Shown piece after piece: positions 26,801-41,800 of a stretch of DNA of 64,000 nt. The stretch comes from Trachythela sp. YZ-2020. Its lineage: Eukaryota; Cnidaria; Anthozoa; Malacalcyonacea; Clavulariidae. A model generated the notes under the pieces. It saw only the letters and a program-made list of their open reading frames with translations. It was not told where the DNA came from and made no database searches. Positions within the stretch are counted from its first letter, which is position 1; the number at the start of each line of letters is the position of its first letter. The DNA is taken from NCBI GenBank assembly GCA_016169945.1, contig JADLSH010000155.1:2053501-2117500 (forward strand), written 5' to 3'. A program made the translations under genes and the position numbers.

Positions 26801-29800
26801 CTTGTTCTAGTGAGTGCAATCTTTCACATTTCATATTTTTTAACATTAAAAGTCATTTTCTAAGCCGTAAATCCTAAATATTTCTAGACATTGATGAATG
26901 TCTGAGCAACCCATGTCATGTCAATGGCAGCTGTACTGACAAGGAAGGTTCTTTTAACTGTCAATGTAATGTCGGGGTTTTCTGGTGATGGAATTTCAAA
27001 TTGTGCAAGTACGTCTCGATGAACATGGAATAATATTCCTTTTTATAATTTTTCCTGACTATGTTTTCTCTTATTCAGATATTGACGAATGTTTACGTAT
27101 TTCATGTCATATCAATGCAGACTGTTTTGATTCTCATGGCTCATACCTTTGTCGTTGTAAAAATGGATACAGTGGAAACGGGACTGCCTGTGAAAGTAAG
27201 AAGGTGTACTATATTTTCTTTATGGTCCCCTGTTCTTTTCAATCTTCTTCATGTTTAATATTTGTACATTTCTAGACGAGGATGAATGTTTGACCAACCG
27301 ATGTCATGCCAATGCCAGCTGTACTGACAACGAAGGTTCTTACGACTGTCAATGCAATGTTGGGTATTCTGGTGATGGATTGACTTGTTCTAGTGAGTAC
27401 AATCTTTCACATTTCATATTTTTTAACATTAAAAGTCATTTTCTAAGCCGTAAATCCTAAATATTTCTAGACATTGATGAATGTTTGAGCAACCCATGTC
27501 ATGTCAATGGCAGCTGTACTGACAAGGAAGGTTCTTTTTTCTGTCAATGTAATGTCGGGTTTTCTGGTGATGGAATTTCAAATTGTGCAAGTACGTCTCG
27601 ATGAACATGGAATAGTATTCCTTTTTATAATTTTTCCTGACTATGTTTTCTCTTATTCAGATATTGACGAATGTTTACGTATTTCATGTCATATCAATGC
27701 AGACTGTTTTGATTCTCATGGGTCATACCTTTGTCGTTGTAAAAATGGATACAGTGGAAACGGGACTGCCTGTGAAAGTAAGAAGGTGTACTATATTTTC
27801 TTTATGGTCCGCTGTTCTTTTCAATCTTCTTCATGTTTAATATTTGTACATTTCTAGACGTGGATGAATGTTTGACCAACCCATGTCATGCCAATGCCAG
27901 CTGTACTGACAACGAAGGTTCTTACGACTGTCAATGCAATGTTGGGTATTCTGGTGATGGATGGACTTGTTCTAGTGAGTACAATCTTTCACATTTCATA
28001 TTTTTTAACATTAAAAGTCATTTTCTAAGCCGTAAATCCTAAATATTTCTAGACATTGATGAATGTTTGAGCAACCCATGTCATGTCAATGGCAGCTGTA
28101 CTGACAAGGAAGGTTCTTTTAACTGTCAATGTAATGTCGGGTTTTCTGGTGATGGAATTTCAAATTGTGCAAGTACGTCTCGATGAACATGGAATAGTAT
28201 TCCTTTTTATAATTTTTCCTGACTATGTTTTCTCTTATTCAGATATTGACGAATGTTTACTTATTTCATGTCATATCAATGCAGACTGTTTTGATTCTCA
28301 TGGGTCATACCTTTGTCGTTGTAAAAATGGATACAGTGGAAACGGGACTGCCTGTGAAAGTAAGAAGGTGTACTATATTTTCTTTATGGTCCCCTGTTCT
28401 TTTCAATCTTCTTCATGTTTAATATTTGTACATTTCTAGACGAGGATGAATGTTTGACCAACCCATGTCATGCCAATGCCAGATGTACTGACAACGAAGG
28501 TTCTTACGACTGTCAATGCAATGTTGGGTATTCTGGTGATGGATTGACTTGTTCTAGTGAGTACAATCTTTCACATTTCATATTTTTTAACATTAAAAGT
28601 CATTTTCTAAGCCGTAAATCCTAAATATTTCTAGACATTGATGAATGTTTGAGCAACCCATGTCATGTCAATGGCAGCTGTACTGACAAGGAAGGTTCTT
28701 TTAACTGTCAATGTAATGTCGGGTTTTCTGGTGATGGAATTTCAAATTGTGCAAGTACGTCTCGATGAACATGGAATAGTATTCTTTTATAATTTTTCCT
28801 GACTATGTTTTCTCTTATTCAGATATTGACGAATGTTTACGTATTTCATGTCATATCAATGCAGACTGTTTTGATTCTCATGGGTCATACCTTTGTCGTT
28901 GTAAAAATGGATACAGTGGAAACGGGACTGCCTGTGAAAGTAAGAAGGTGTACTATATTTTCTTTATGGTCCCTGTTCTTTTCAATCTTCTTCATGTTTA
29001 ATATTTGTCCATTTCTAGACGAGGATGAATGTTTGACCAACCCATGTCATGCCAATGCCAGCTGTACTGACAACGAAGGTTCTTTTAACTGTCAATGTAA
29101 TGCTGGGTATTCTGGTGATGGATTGACTTGTTCTAGTAGTACAATCTTTCACATTTCATATTTTTAACATTAAAAGTCATTTTCTAAGCCGTAAATCCTA
29201 AATATTTCTAGACATTGATGAATGTTTGACAACCCATGTCATGTCAATGGCAGCTGTACTGACAAGGAAGGTTCTTTTAACTGTCAATGTAATGTCGGGT
29301 TTTCTGGTGATGGAATTTCAAATTGTGCAAGTACGTCTCGATGAACATGAACATGGAATAGTATTCCTTTTTATAATTTTTCCTGACTATGTTTTCTCTT
29401 ATTCAGATATTGACGAATGTTTACGTATTTCATGTCATATCAATGCAGACTGTTTTGATTCTCATGGGTCATACCTTTGTCATTGTAAAAATGGATACAG
29501 TGGAAACGGGACTGCCTGTGAAAGTAAGAAGGTGTACTATATTTTCTTTATGGTCCCTGTTCTTTTCAATCTTCTTCATGTTTAATATTTGTACATTTCT
29601 AGACGAGGATGAATGTTTGACCAACCCATGTCATGCCAATGCCAGCTGTACTGACAACGAAGGTTCTTACGACTGTCAATGCAATGTTGGGTATTCTGGT
29701 GATGGATTGACTTGTTCTAGTGAGTACAATCTTTCACATTTCATATTTTTTAACATTAAAAGTCATTTTCTAAGCCGTAAATCCTAAATATTTCTAGACA

Positions 29801-32800
29801 TTGATGAATGTTTGAGCAACCCATGTCATGTCAATGGCAGCTGTACTGACAAGGAAGGTTCTTTTAACTGTCAATGTAATGTCGGGTTTTCTGGTGATGG
29901 AATTTCAAATTGTGCAAGTACGTCTCGATGAACATGGAATAGTATTCCTTTTTATAATTTTTCCTGACTATGTTTTCTCTTATTCAGATATTGACGAATG
30001 TTTACGTATTTCATGTCATATCAATGCAGACTGTTTTGATTCTCATGGGTCATACCTTTGTCGTTGTAAAAATGGATACAGTGGAAACGGGACTGCCTGT
30101 GAAAGTAAGATGGCGTACTATATTTTCTTTATGGTCCCTGTTCTTTTCAATCTTCTTCATGTTTTATTTTTTTCCATTTCTAGACGAGGATGAATGTTTG
30201 ACCAACCCATGTCATGTCAATGGCAGCTGTACTGACAACGAAGGTTCTTACGACTGTCAATGCAATGTTGGGTATTCTGGTGATGGATTGACTTGTTCTA
30301 GTGAGTGCAATCTTTCACATTTCATATTTTTTAACATTAAAAGTCATTTTCTAAGCCGTAAATCCTAAATATTTCTAGACATTGATGAATGTCTGAGCAA
30401 CCCATGTCATGTCAATGGCAGCTGTACTGACAAGGAAGGTTCTTTTAACTGTCAATGTAATGTCGGGTTTTCTGGTGATGGAATTTCAAATTGTGCAAGT
30501 ACGTCTCGATGAACATGGAATAGTATTCCTTTTTATAATTTTTCCTGACTATGTTTTCTCTTATTCAGATATTGACGAATGTTTACGTATTTCATGTCAT
30601 ATCAATGCAGACTGTTTTGATTCTCATGGGTCATACCTTTGTCGTTGTAAAAATGGATACAGTGGAAACGGGACTGCCTGTGAAAGTAAGAAGGTGTACT
30701 ATATTTTCTTTATGGTCCCCTGTTCTTTTCAATCTTCTTCATGTTTAATATTTGTACATTTCTAGACGAGGATGAATGTTTGACCAACCCATGTCATGCC
30801 AATGCCAGCTGTACTGACAACGAAGGTTCTTACGACTGTCAATGCAATGTTGGGTATTCTGGTGATGGATTGACTTGTTCTAGTGAGTACAATCTTTCAC
30901 ATTTCATATTTTTTAACATTAAAAGTCATTTTCTAAGCCGTAAATCGTAAATATTTCTAGACATTGATGAATGTTTGAGCAACCCATGTCATGTCAATGG
31001 CAGCTGTACTGACAAGGAAGGTTCTTTTAACTGTCAATGTAATGTCGGGTTTTCTGGTGATGGAATTTCAAATTGTGCAAGTACGTCTCGATGAACATGG
31101 AATAGTATTCCTTTTTATAATTTTTCCTGACTATGTTTTCTCTTATTCAGATATTGACGAATGTTTACGTATTTCATGTCATATCAATGCAGACTGTTTT
31201 GATTCTCATGGGTCATACCTTTGTCGTTGTAAAAATGGATACAGTGGAAACGGGACTGCCTGTGAAAGTAAGAAGGTGTACTATATTTTCTTTATGGTCC
31301 CTGTTCTTTTCAATCTTCTTCATGTTTAATATTTGTACATTTCTAGACGAGGATGAATGTTTGACCAACCCATGTCATGCCAATGCCAGCTGTACTGACA
31401 ACGAAGGTTCTTACGACTGTCAATGCAATGTTGGGTATTCTGGTGATGGATTGACTTGTTCTAGTGAGTACAATCTTTCACATTTCATATTTTTTAACAT
31501 TAAAAGTCATTTTCTAAGCCGTAAATCCTAAATATTTCTAGACATTGATGAATGTTTGAGCAACCCATGTCATGTCAATGGCAGCTGTACTGACAAGGAA
31601 GGTTCTTTTAACTGTCAATGTAATGTCGGGTTTTCTGGTGATGGAATTTCAAATTGTGCAAGTACGTCTCGATGAACATGGAATAGTATTCCTTTTTATA
31701 ATTTTTCCTGACTATGTTTTCTCTTATTCAGATATTGACGAATGTTTACGTATTTCATGTCATATCAATGCAGACTGTTTTGATTCTCATGGGTCATACC
31801 TTTGTCGTTGTAAAAATGGATACAGTGGAAACGGGACTGCCTGTGAAAGTAAGAAGGTGTACTATATTTTCTTTATGGTCCCCTGTTCTTTTCAATCTTC
31901 TTCATGTTTAATATTTGTACATTTCTAGACGAGGATGAATGTTTGACCAACCCATGTCATGCCAATGCCAGCTGTACTGACAACGAAGGTTCTTACGACT
32001 GTCAATGCAATGTTGGGTATTCTGGTGATGGATTGACTTGTTCTAGTGAGTACAATCTTTCACATTTCATATTTTTTAACATTAAAAGTCATTTTCTAAG
32101 CCGTAAATCCTAAATATTTCTAGACATTGATGAATGTTTGAGCAACCCATGTCATGTCAATGGCAGCTGTACTGACAAGGAAGGTTCTTTTAACTGTCAA
32201 TGTAATGTCGGGTTTTCTGGTGATGGAATTTCAAATTGTGCAAGTACGTCTCGATGAACATGGAATAGTATTCCTTTTTATAATTTTTCCTGACTATGTT
32301 TTCTCTTATTCAGATATTGACGAATGTTTACGTATTTCATGTCATATCAATGCAGACTGTTTTGATTCTCATGGGTCATACCTTTGTCGTTGTAAAAATG
32401 GATACAGTGGAAACGGGACTGCCTGTGAAAGTAAGAAGGTGTACTATATTTTCTTTATGGTCCCCTGTTCTTTTCAATCTTCTTCATGTTTAATATTTGT
32501 ACATTTCTAGACATGGATGAATGTTTGACTAATCCATGTCATGTCAATGCCAGCTGTACTGACAACGAAGGTTCTTATGACTGTCAATGCAACGTTGGGT
32601 ATTCTGGGGACGGATTGACTTGTTCTAGTGAGTACAATCTTTCAAATTTCATATTTGTTAACGTTAATAGTAATTTTCTAAGCAGTAAATCCTAAATATT
32701 TCTAGACATTGATGAATGTTTGAGCAACCCATGTCATGACAATGGCAGCTGTACTGACAAGGAAGGTTCTTTTAAATGTCAATGTAATGTCGGGTTTTCT

Positions 32801-35800
32801 GGTGATGGAATTTCAAATTGTGCAAGTACGTCTCGGTGAACACGGAATAGTATTCCTTTTTATAATTTTTTTCTGAATATATTTTCTCTTTTTCAGACAT
32901 TGACGAATGTTTACGTATTTCATGTCATATAAATTCAGACTGTTTGGATTCTCATGGATCATACCTTTGTCGTTGTAAAACTGGATACAGTGGAAACGGG
33001 ACTGCCTGTGAAAGTAAGGAAGAATGTTTCAAATTTAAGCTCTTAATTTTCATTTTGGTTTAATGATTTTGAAAGTTATTGTTAACTGCACAGTTTTAGC
33101 ATATAGCCATTATAAAGAATCTGAATATGTCTTTCATATTCTATTTGTTTCTTATATATCATTATTGTTTCTTGAAAGACATTGATGAATGTTTGACCAG
33201 CTCATGTCATGCTAATGCCAGCTGTATTGACAACGAAGGTTCTTATCACTGTGAATGTAATGTTGGGTTTTCTGCCAATGGATTGTCTTGTTCTTGTAAG
33301 TACAATGTTTCTATTATTCAACCTTCTCTATCTTTTTTATGTTTCTATTTAATGGATATTTATATCCTTCCATAATAAGCATTTCCCCACTTTTGACTCT
33401 TGTCACCTTCCTATCTGCTTGCCATTCAAGTACAGTCACCTTTCAAACTCTTGGAAAAAAACACTCCTTCTATATGTCTACTCCATTGATGTTGTTTGGC
33501 TATTCAATCGTCCATCATATTTTTTCTCCATTTAGTCTTACCAGACACATTTGTTATCATCACATTTGCACTAAAAGATACAGAATTTACAGATTCACTA
33601 AACGATGCAAACTCCGATGATTATCAGACGCTTGCTGTAACTGTCAGCAATAATGTAAGTTTGATTATTCATTCTATAAACTAAACTAGATTAATTTGTT
33701 TATACTGACTGGATGGCTCTATCGGTTTTAAATTGTTCTTCCAAGAGATCGTGAGAGGATCATGACCTTTTGGCCTGTCTAATTCAGCTGATGGAAATGA
33801 TTGTGTTACATGCAGCTGTATTCTTAATTAATTATGTATGACTATAATTTATTTCTTTTAATAGTTTGATGCACACTTTTCCAATGTTCCACAATATCGT
33901 GAAACCAACATCCATGGATTCAGGTCAGTCTAGATACTTTTTCTAACTAATATCCATTATTTTCAAAAATCCTTCCCTGAAACTCTGCGTGGCTGCATAC
34001 GTGGCTGCCATGGCTGCCATAGTGGTTTGTGCATGTGCACCTCTTCGGCCGGGGTTCCATTCCTGCTGTATATAGGAGAATCCTCAGTCGCATGTGAGAA
34101 GGGTGCTTTCAGTTGGCTCTATCAAAAACCCGCAGATGTTCTCCTCGTATTCCGTGTTCCTTCTGTAGTAACACTGGACCAAAAAGGAATGACCCTTACT
34201 GGACCTCTGGGAATAGAGTTATCTAGTCAGATTCCAAATACTGATGATCGTGGTTCATAAATAAGTACATTTATCCAAATTTCTGACCAGTTTCTAACAA
34301 AGATATCGTTGTATATAGCTTCAGACGTGGAAGTGTTATTTGCGACGCAGAAATCGTCATTGTCCCAGATTCCTCCGACGAAATTACTCGAGTTTTGGAG
34401 GATATTAATCTAACTGGAGTCCTTGGTAACATTTCGATTGTGCCCAATTCATTCACTATTACCACGGATATACCAGGTAATTTGAGAATATCAAGTAACG
34501 TGGGATAACTCAAGTAGTATTAAATAAACCCAGGCATTGTGGGGATGACTGATAGTGGTCAATCGAAGACGTTCAGCTCTTATAGAAGCAAGACAATTAT
34601 ACAACATTAGGCCAGGGCTTAATGAAAGGGCTTAATGAAAGCCACCTATACCTATATTTTTCAGGTTGACAAGAATAACCCAACAGTTATTTTCAAACAA
34701 CCTTGCAGCAACTCAGGAACTCGGCTACAGGATTGAACAACCGATGCTCTTCTCTTTCATGACCTAACTACACAATATATTTTACTTATATTTCTTTTGT
34801 ATGTTAAGCATTCACTGACATTAAAATGGAAGTCCAGTACGATGGAAATGCTGGAGATATGCTGGAGATAACGTGTACTGTCAGGGGACCATCTCTGCCA
34901 AACTTCGAATGGAGACACAATAGCATGATATTGGCCTTATCAACCAGAGTAAAGATTGAAAACAACGACAAAATTTCAAAACTTTCTGTCCGTAAAACTG
35001 CGAAATCAGACTCTGGCGTTTATTACTGTATTGCTAAGTAAGCTTCTTTAAATATTTTTCTTAAACTATGTGGTTCTGTTGAAGGAATCGCTTCAGATTG
35101 GTCGTCAGTAAAACATGTGTCCTTCAAAGAAGCACACTCGGTCCGTCTTTTCTTGATACAGTATTACTACACGAGGATTGGGAGAACCCGGAGACAACCT
35201 GCACTGTTTCAGTAGTCAAGCTGGAAACACTCATCTAACTGAGGCAAGATTATAATCTGAAAACTGCATATTACAGGAATCGACGCTCGGCCGCAGAGAT
35301 GAAAGGCAAATCCACTAAGCTTTCTCTGACAAAAAGTTGAACATGGTATTTTATCATTCATTTCAGTAAAGGGGAAGATACAATTAACAGTAATGTATCT
35401 GTAGAAGTTAAAGTCATCCCTGTTGTTGCAGTTTCCCCGCTATTTGTTTCTGCTACTGAAGGTAAGGCATACATCTATCTCTTCTCTTGTAATATGTGTA
35501 CTATGGTGGATTATAGAGTTCCCCCTCCCTCCTTCTATGCGAAATCAAGGACTGGCTATCCTTCCTGGATGAGATTTTTCTTCTGACTTTGGAACTGTTG
35601 CGTATGTTGCAAATTCACCAAAGAAGGCTTTCTTTTCTAAGAGGGTACCCAGTGGTGTAGGGGGGTCTATTTATGAGTTTAGTTCAACAGTACTGGGTGC
35701 CACCCAATTCACATTTTCGATAACTCGCATGCCTAGTTATCACTGTTCTGATAATGTAAGCATAGGGTGGAACAAATGTAACCAAGCATTATATGCCAGG

Positions 35801-38800
35801 CAATTGGGTAGCAACGGGCATGAACCCGCGTTAGCTTATTAGATTTTCTGAGAAAATAACCCACTCTCTGGCCGGCCGTTGTGGATATTTGTTCCAAATT
35901 TTCTACAACAGTATTGCATACATGTTGTTCCATTCAGGTGATACGATAATATTAAAGTGCGAGGTTTCTGAGGGTAATGAGGACAATATCGAGATCATGT
36001 GGTACAATTCTAAACAGTCTGAGGTTATTGGTCAAACCAGAGAATTAGATTTATCGAACATCAAACTGTCCGACAGTGAACCGAGTTACATTGCAGAATA
36101 TTGGTGTGTCGCTAAGAATTCATACGGTTCCAGTAAAAACAGTGAAAATGTGACAGTACATATTATTTCACAAGGTAAAATTTCCTGTTAAAAAATATTT
36201 TCATGAACTCATGCATTCCCTCTGTTGTGAGTTACAGTACTTTAACGTAAGCTGATACTATCTAACAAGCCACAGGACCAGTGCTTAGTGAAACCTACCT
36301 ACATCGCTTATCACTGTACGACCGTGATTGTTTTCTTTATTATTCTTTTAAGATTTTGACGAGTTTTGTTTTAAAGACGAGGACAGCGATTACACCTGGG
36401 AGAAGACCCCAGTTGGTACATTGGTCATAAAAAATTGTCCTGAAGGAACGACAGGTTCGTTAACTATTTGTATTCTGCTCCTTAATTGGGTTTAACTAGA
36501 CTAAACTGGATAGCTCTGTCAGTTCTAAACTGTTCTTGATAGGGGTCCAGTAAGTGCGATTCTTTATTGGTCCAGTGTTACTACAGGAAGAAACCGGAGG
36601 ACACGACGAAAACCTGCGGTATTTGGTAGAGTCAAACTCGAAGCACTCTTCTCATGTGAAACTGAGGTGAAATTGTAATCAGACAACTACATATTGGGAG
36701 GAATCGTCCCCCGGTTGCTAAGGTAATGGGTACATATACTGACCATTCATTCCATTGATATCGATTTCATTTACAGGAACTGTAACTCGATATTGTAACA
36801 ACAATAATGGTCAGCCTGTCTGGGGTGATGTGAGTTTATCCAACTGCAGAACTAGCATTGTCATTGACCTTGTTGATAAGGTGATGGTTGTACTTATATT
36901 ACTGTACTTACAATCCTTTGAACTCTTCCTTCAATTTAACTAATCTCAACTTAGCTACCGTGGTTTGGGCGTGAACCACCTGAAGAGAACCAAAAACATA
37001 TGGTAATAGGTTACACTGTACCTTCACGTTGAATCTAAATTAATTGGATAGAATGACAATATGGACAACTGTACTTTTATTTGTATTTTGATTGCATGAT
37101 GAAAAGATAATCCTATTAAGATGGCTTTTATTAAGTAATACAACGCATGGTCAGCTCTAAAAGGAAAGACAGTTATTGAAGTGAATAAATTGTTTACTAT
37201 ATGTATTGACCTTGGTGGCATTGTTTACATGTAATGGGAACTTCTGGCATCAGTAGCTCGATCCTATAACCCACCTATACTTTACAGGTCTTTAGGTTGG
37301 ACGAAGGTTTTGAATCGGAGGATATCAGTGATATTATTGAAAAAACTGAAGAAGTTTCAGAAAATGATGATCTGTATGTCAAAGACGTCGAAGACATCGT
37401 TTATGTTCTTGAGAAGACCAAACAGAAAACAAAAACACAAAGTGATCGTCAAAATTTCATTCGTTCTTCGAGTAACATAGTTAACCCTAAGAGAAAGAAT
37501 GTATGGAAAAATGTACCGGTAAGATGACGAAGACACGTCATTTTTATACCAAATATATATATATATATATTATAACTGGGGGCTGTGAACCTACAAAGAG
37601 ATATTGTAAAATTATTATCTAATGAATAACCTAACCATAACTGTTTTTCTTTTTCAGTCTAGAAATAAGTTAGCGAAGCAGATTATAAGTGGTACCGATC
37701 TAAATGCGAAGAAGTACATATCACAAAGTGCTGAAACAGGAAAAGTGGTATCATATAGTACTCCAAACATAGACGTGCGTGGAATACGGCTACCAACAGT
37801 AAAACCTGTCGACCCTGAGGATCTCAGCTTGCTGGCCCCTGGAGGAGAAGGTGTGGTTATTCCTGGTGTTGTGGCCAATATTCTTCAGCAAGCGACTGTG
37901 GTGAAGTATAGCTCGATAAAGGATATTTTATCTGAGGACGAGTTGATGGAATCTGTGGATAATACTATAGCATCGAGTGAATCGTTGGCTATCAGAAGTA
38001 CTATAGTGTCTTTCACAACTGAACCACAGCTCGATGAGTCAGTGCCTCAACCTTTTAAGATTGTACTACAGAATAACCAGGTATTGGCCAGTTATTGCGT
38101 CTGGATCTGTGGATGGTTAGATGAGTAGATGAGTAGATGAATAAACAGATGATTGTGTGAAAAAGAGATAGAAAAGTAGAGAAAGACAGACGAGACTTAT
38201 AATGGAAAGGTTTAAGAGAATATATGGCCAGTATGAAATCCATTATTGGTCCAGTGTTACTACAAGAGGAAACCTAAACTAAACAAACTGTAGTTATACT
38301 GGATAGCTATGTCAGTTCTAAACTGTTCTCCCTAAAGGTTCAATAAATGTCGTCTCTTATTGCTCCAATGTCACCACAGAGGGAAAGCGAAAACCTGTGG
38401 TGTTCGGTAGAAATAAAGTGGAAGCACTCTTCTCACATGTCACTGGAGTGTAATTGTAATTAGAAAACTGCACAGTACAGAACCACAGTCGCAGAGCAGC
38501 AGAGGGTGAAACGAACATGCATCAATCACTGTACCACCAACACCCCACCGTACAACCAACAAATAATACTGTACCTAAAGTATATAACTAACCACGCAAT
38601 CCATTTTTCTTAGAGTGGTTATGAGGACCCAACACGGACGTGTGCGTTTATTGAGCCGGACGTTAACAACAGTAAATGGAGCAGTCAAGGATGTACATTG
38701 AACGAAGCTCTATCGAGTGAAGAAAACGTGACATGTGATTGTAATCATAACACTGCTTTTGCTATTATGATGGATGTCTCTGGGGTAGAGGTAAGATAGA

Positions 38801-41800
38801 TAATACTTTAGGCTGGTTTAGACTATCCACGTTCCTTCGATCAAAGTATGCTTGCTGCACAAAATCTCTTATGGTATAAAACCCCCGTTATATGAAGTTA
38901 GAGCACATTTCACCTCTTAATCTCTGGGTTGTAGAGTTCGATTATACTCGTGTAAAAAGAGTCAGTCAATACTGCGCCGAAATTTCATGGATATTTTCTG
39001 GCTTCCTCCTGCAGTATGAGGTTGGAAAGAGATGATCAGATATGTTTTCCTACTCTGGTTTAAATGAATGAATATAATCCACGAACAAATTTCATTCACC
39101 CCACAACGTTTCGACACTCCAGTCTAGTAATATCTTCAACATTGAGCATTATTAAATCAGATTTAAACAGAGTACAATGTTTTGTACAACCAGAATATTT
39201 TTGTGTTTTAAATGTGACAAAGGGCGACCTGTCCAGCCGCAGTTCCTTGCAATTTGACTTTTGAACGGAAAAAAAACAAAAATCTAAATGTCTCAAACTG
39301 TTACTTTTAAAAATTATAATAAACACGACATTTTTTAATTCGGCGGGTGTCCACATGAGCTCACAGGTACTCAATTAAAAATGTATAACTTGCCACATTT
39401 CTATCTAGCTGTGTATTATTGGTTTGTATAAAACGTGTGTGTTTTTCAACTGGGTTAGCTGTATTGGACGTTTGGGTGTAGGGAAACATGATATCCGTAT
39501 ATGCTCGTTAGTGCGTGTTCTCGTTTTTTGAAAAAAAAATTGCGTTTATATAAAACGGTCTATTTAATTTCTATCAGTTGCCTGTACAAACACGATTGAA
39601 TCAATATTTATTACAATTATAGTGACGTGCTATTTGCATGGTGTTAATTGAAATATAAGTATGTCCATAGAACTACGCCCGACGTCGGTAATGATTTTTT
39701 AAACGTTCAGAGGATTTGCGTCTCTTGTGAACGGAGACGTAATACAGCGCTGACGAAAGAACTTTCTTAAACAAGGAATTGGTCAGTGATATAAGGAGAA
39801 ACTCTTCATAATAGATCAAGCATTTGTACAACTTATTATTTTTATATATTAATGAAATACTTATTATATTAATGAAAATTAATTTGACGTTTTAGTCTAA
39901 TTTCTCATGCGAAGGAGAAGTTCGGCCGTAATTATATTTAAAAAGATTCGTTTGTACTGTACTTATGTAAGCCTGTTTAGTTAACATAGCCAAGAGCATC
40001 ACAAGGTTTTCACGTATTTAAAGTTATCACTGAGAAAACCAGCTTGGTATAACATTTACACTGTCAATAATGTACTCTGTTGAAGAAATAGAGTTGGAGG
40101 TAGCCAAGGTAATTATTCTTCCTTAAATCATAGAGTAGTCCTAAACCTATAATTGTTGTGTTTTGTGGAAAGTTCTGTTTTGCTTTATGCAAACATACAA
40201 GAGACTTTGGGATTTAGTTCTGAGCTTGTGTTTCGAAACGTACCTTAGAGTTTTCTTTTGTGTCATTGTCATTAGTTCTACTCCATTGCTCCCAAAACAA
40301 AGAAACACGCTGTTGTATTGAAACATTTGGTAGTGAATGTAATTTCTTCGAGGATCACATTCATTTACTTAAACCAGAGTAACGAGCGAAAAACATTATT
40401 TACGATACGTTTGGAGTGGAAAGCAGGCTTAAAATTTCTGGGGCTCAGACCGAACGCGGGATACCGTTTCTTTTGGTAGTGGAAGACAGAACGAAAGAAA
40501 TAAAAATAGTGGTGTTTGGGATCTTAAGAAGTCGCATAATGCGGGATGAGAGATATTACGGAAATCGTGCGAGATAGTTAGGAAATTTAAATACGGGGTT
40601 TGCAATTTAAGAACCTTATTGTGAACCATCCTGTATCATCAATCTTGCCCTATATTTTATAATAATCCGCCTTATCTCTTTCAGATAACGGAGTCGGAAC
40701 GTAAGATATTAGAAATAATTTCCACCGTTGGATGTTCAATATCGTTGGTCGGCATCGCGCTCACAATTCTCATGCAAGTTTGTTTCTGGAAGCAAGTGAA
40801 ATCACTTCGCGCCAAAATTTTGCTCAGTTTATGTGTTGCCATTGGATTTACTGATATCTTTGCTATACTTGAAGGTGTTGCGAGAGATAGTCCGGTAAGT
40901 CTTTTTCCAGAATTTGAAGTGGAGTATTTGTGGAACCCTTTCTGCGGCCGGGATTCGATTCCTAGTACTGTATCCAGTTGTCTGCTTACAATTTCGCCTC
41001 GTTTGTATGCGAGAAGAGTCCACAGGTTGACCCTGACAAACAGCGCTGGCAGGTTTTCTCTGTAATTCGCTTTCCTCCTGTAGTAATTCTGGACCAACAA
41101 GAGATGAAGTTTAGAACTGATTGTCATATCCAGTATAATAGATGTGACTTTTCAATATAATTATATAGAGAATAATACATGGGTGCGCGGAAATATCATG
41201 TTCAACACTCGAAATAAATCTGGTATTTCCAAGCATCCATGTATTTTTCTGTTTATTATATAAAGGACAGTCTTTTCAAACAAAATATCAGTTTTATCAG
41301 TGCTCGAAATCTCTATAAAGCACTATACTTTGTATAATAAAAGTATTTAATTCATTTTTTCGCTTTTCAACAGAATTTCTGCAAAGCAGTAGCTGCTCTC
41401 TTGCATTTCTTCGTGCTATCAGCGTTCGGGTGGATGTTGTGTGAGGGAATATTACTGTACATCTTATTAATCCGAGTCTTTGATGGAGTACGTGGTAAAC
41501 ACTGGAAAATCTTCAATTTTATTGGCTGGGGTAAGTGGTCTGCCTTCTTGGCCGGATGAAGCACAGATGGCCTATTGTGCAAATGTCCAAACGATTTAAC
41601 AATTCTATTAAACATTCATTGAACAACCAAAGCAAGATTTTTCAATCTGAATAGAACAACAGTGTATAAAATTACATATTTGTAGCATAACATTTAAGTT
41701 CAGTCATTATTCAGAAGATGAGTTGGCTTCTTGGAACCAACACAAGATCTTTACCAGTCGTAATATTTCCACCACAGGTATTCCTTTATTGATTGTTGTC

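Noticed and set aside
22262..32510. Repeated frames starting MSMAAVLTRK and MFSLIQILTN
   Set aside because: They run in the wrong frame through EGF exons A and B and the intron. The D-x-D-E-C frame with splice sites explains the sequence.
22232..32705. CRISPR-like regular repeat array
   Set aside because: Units are 582 bp and contain spliced exons, so this is a eukaryotic coding tandem repeat.
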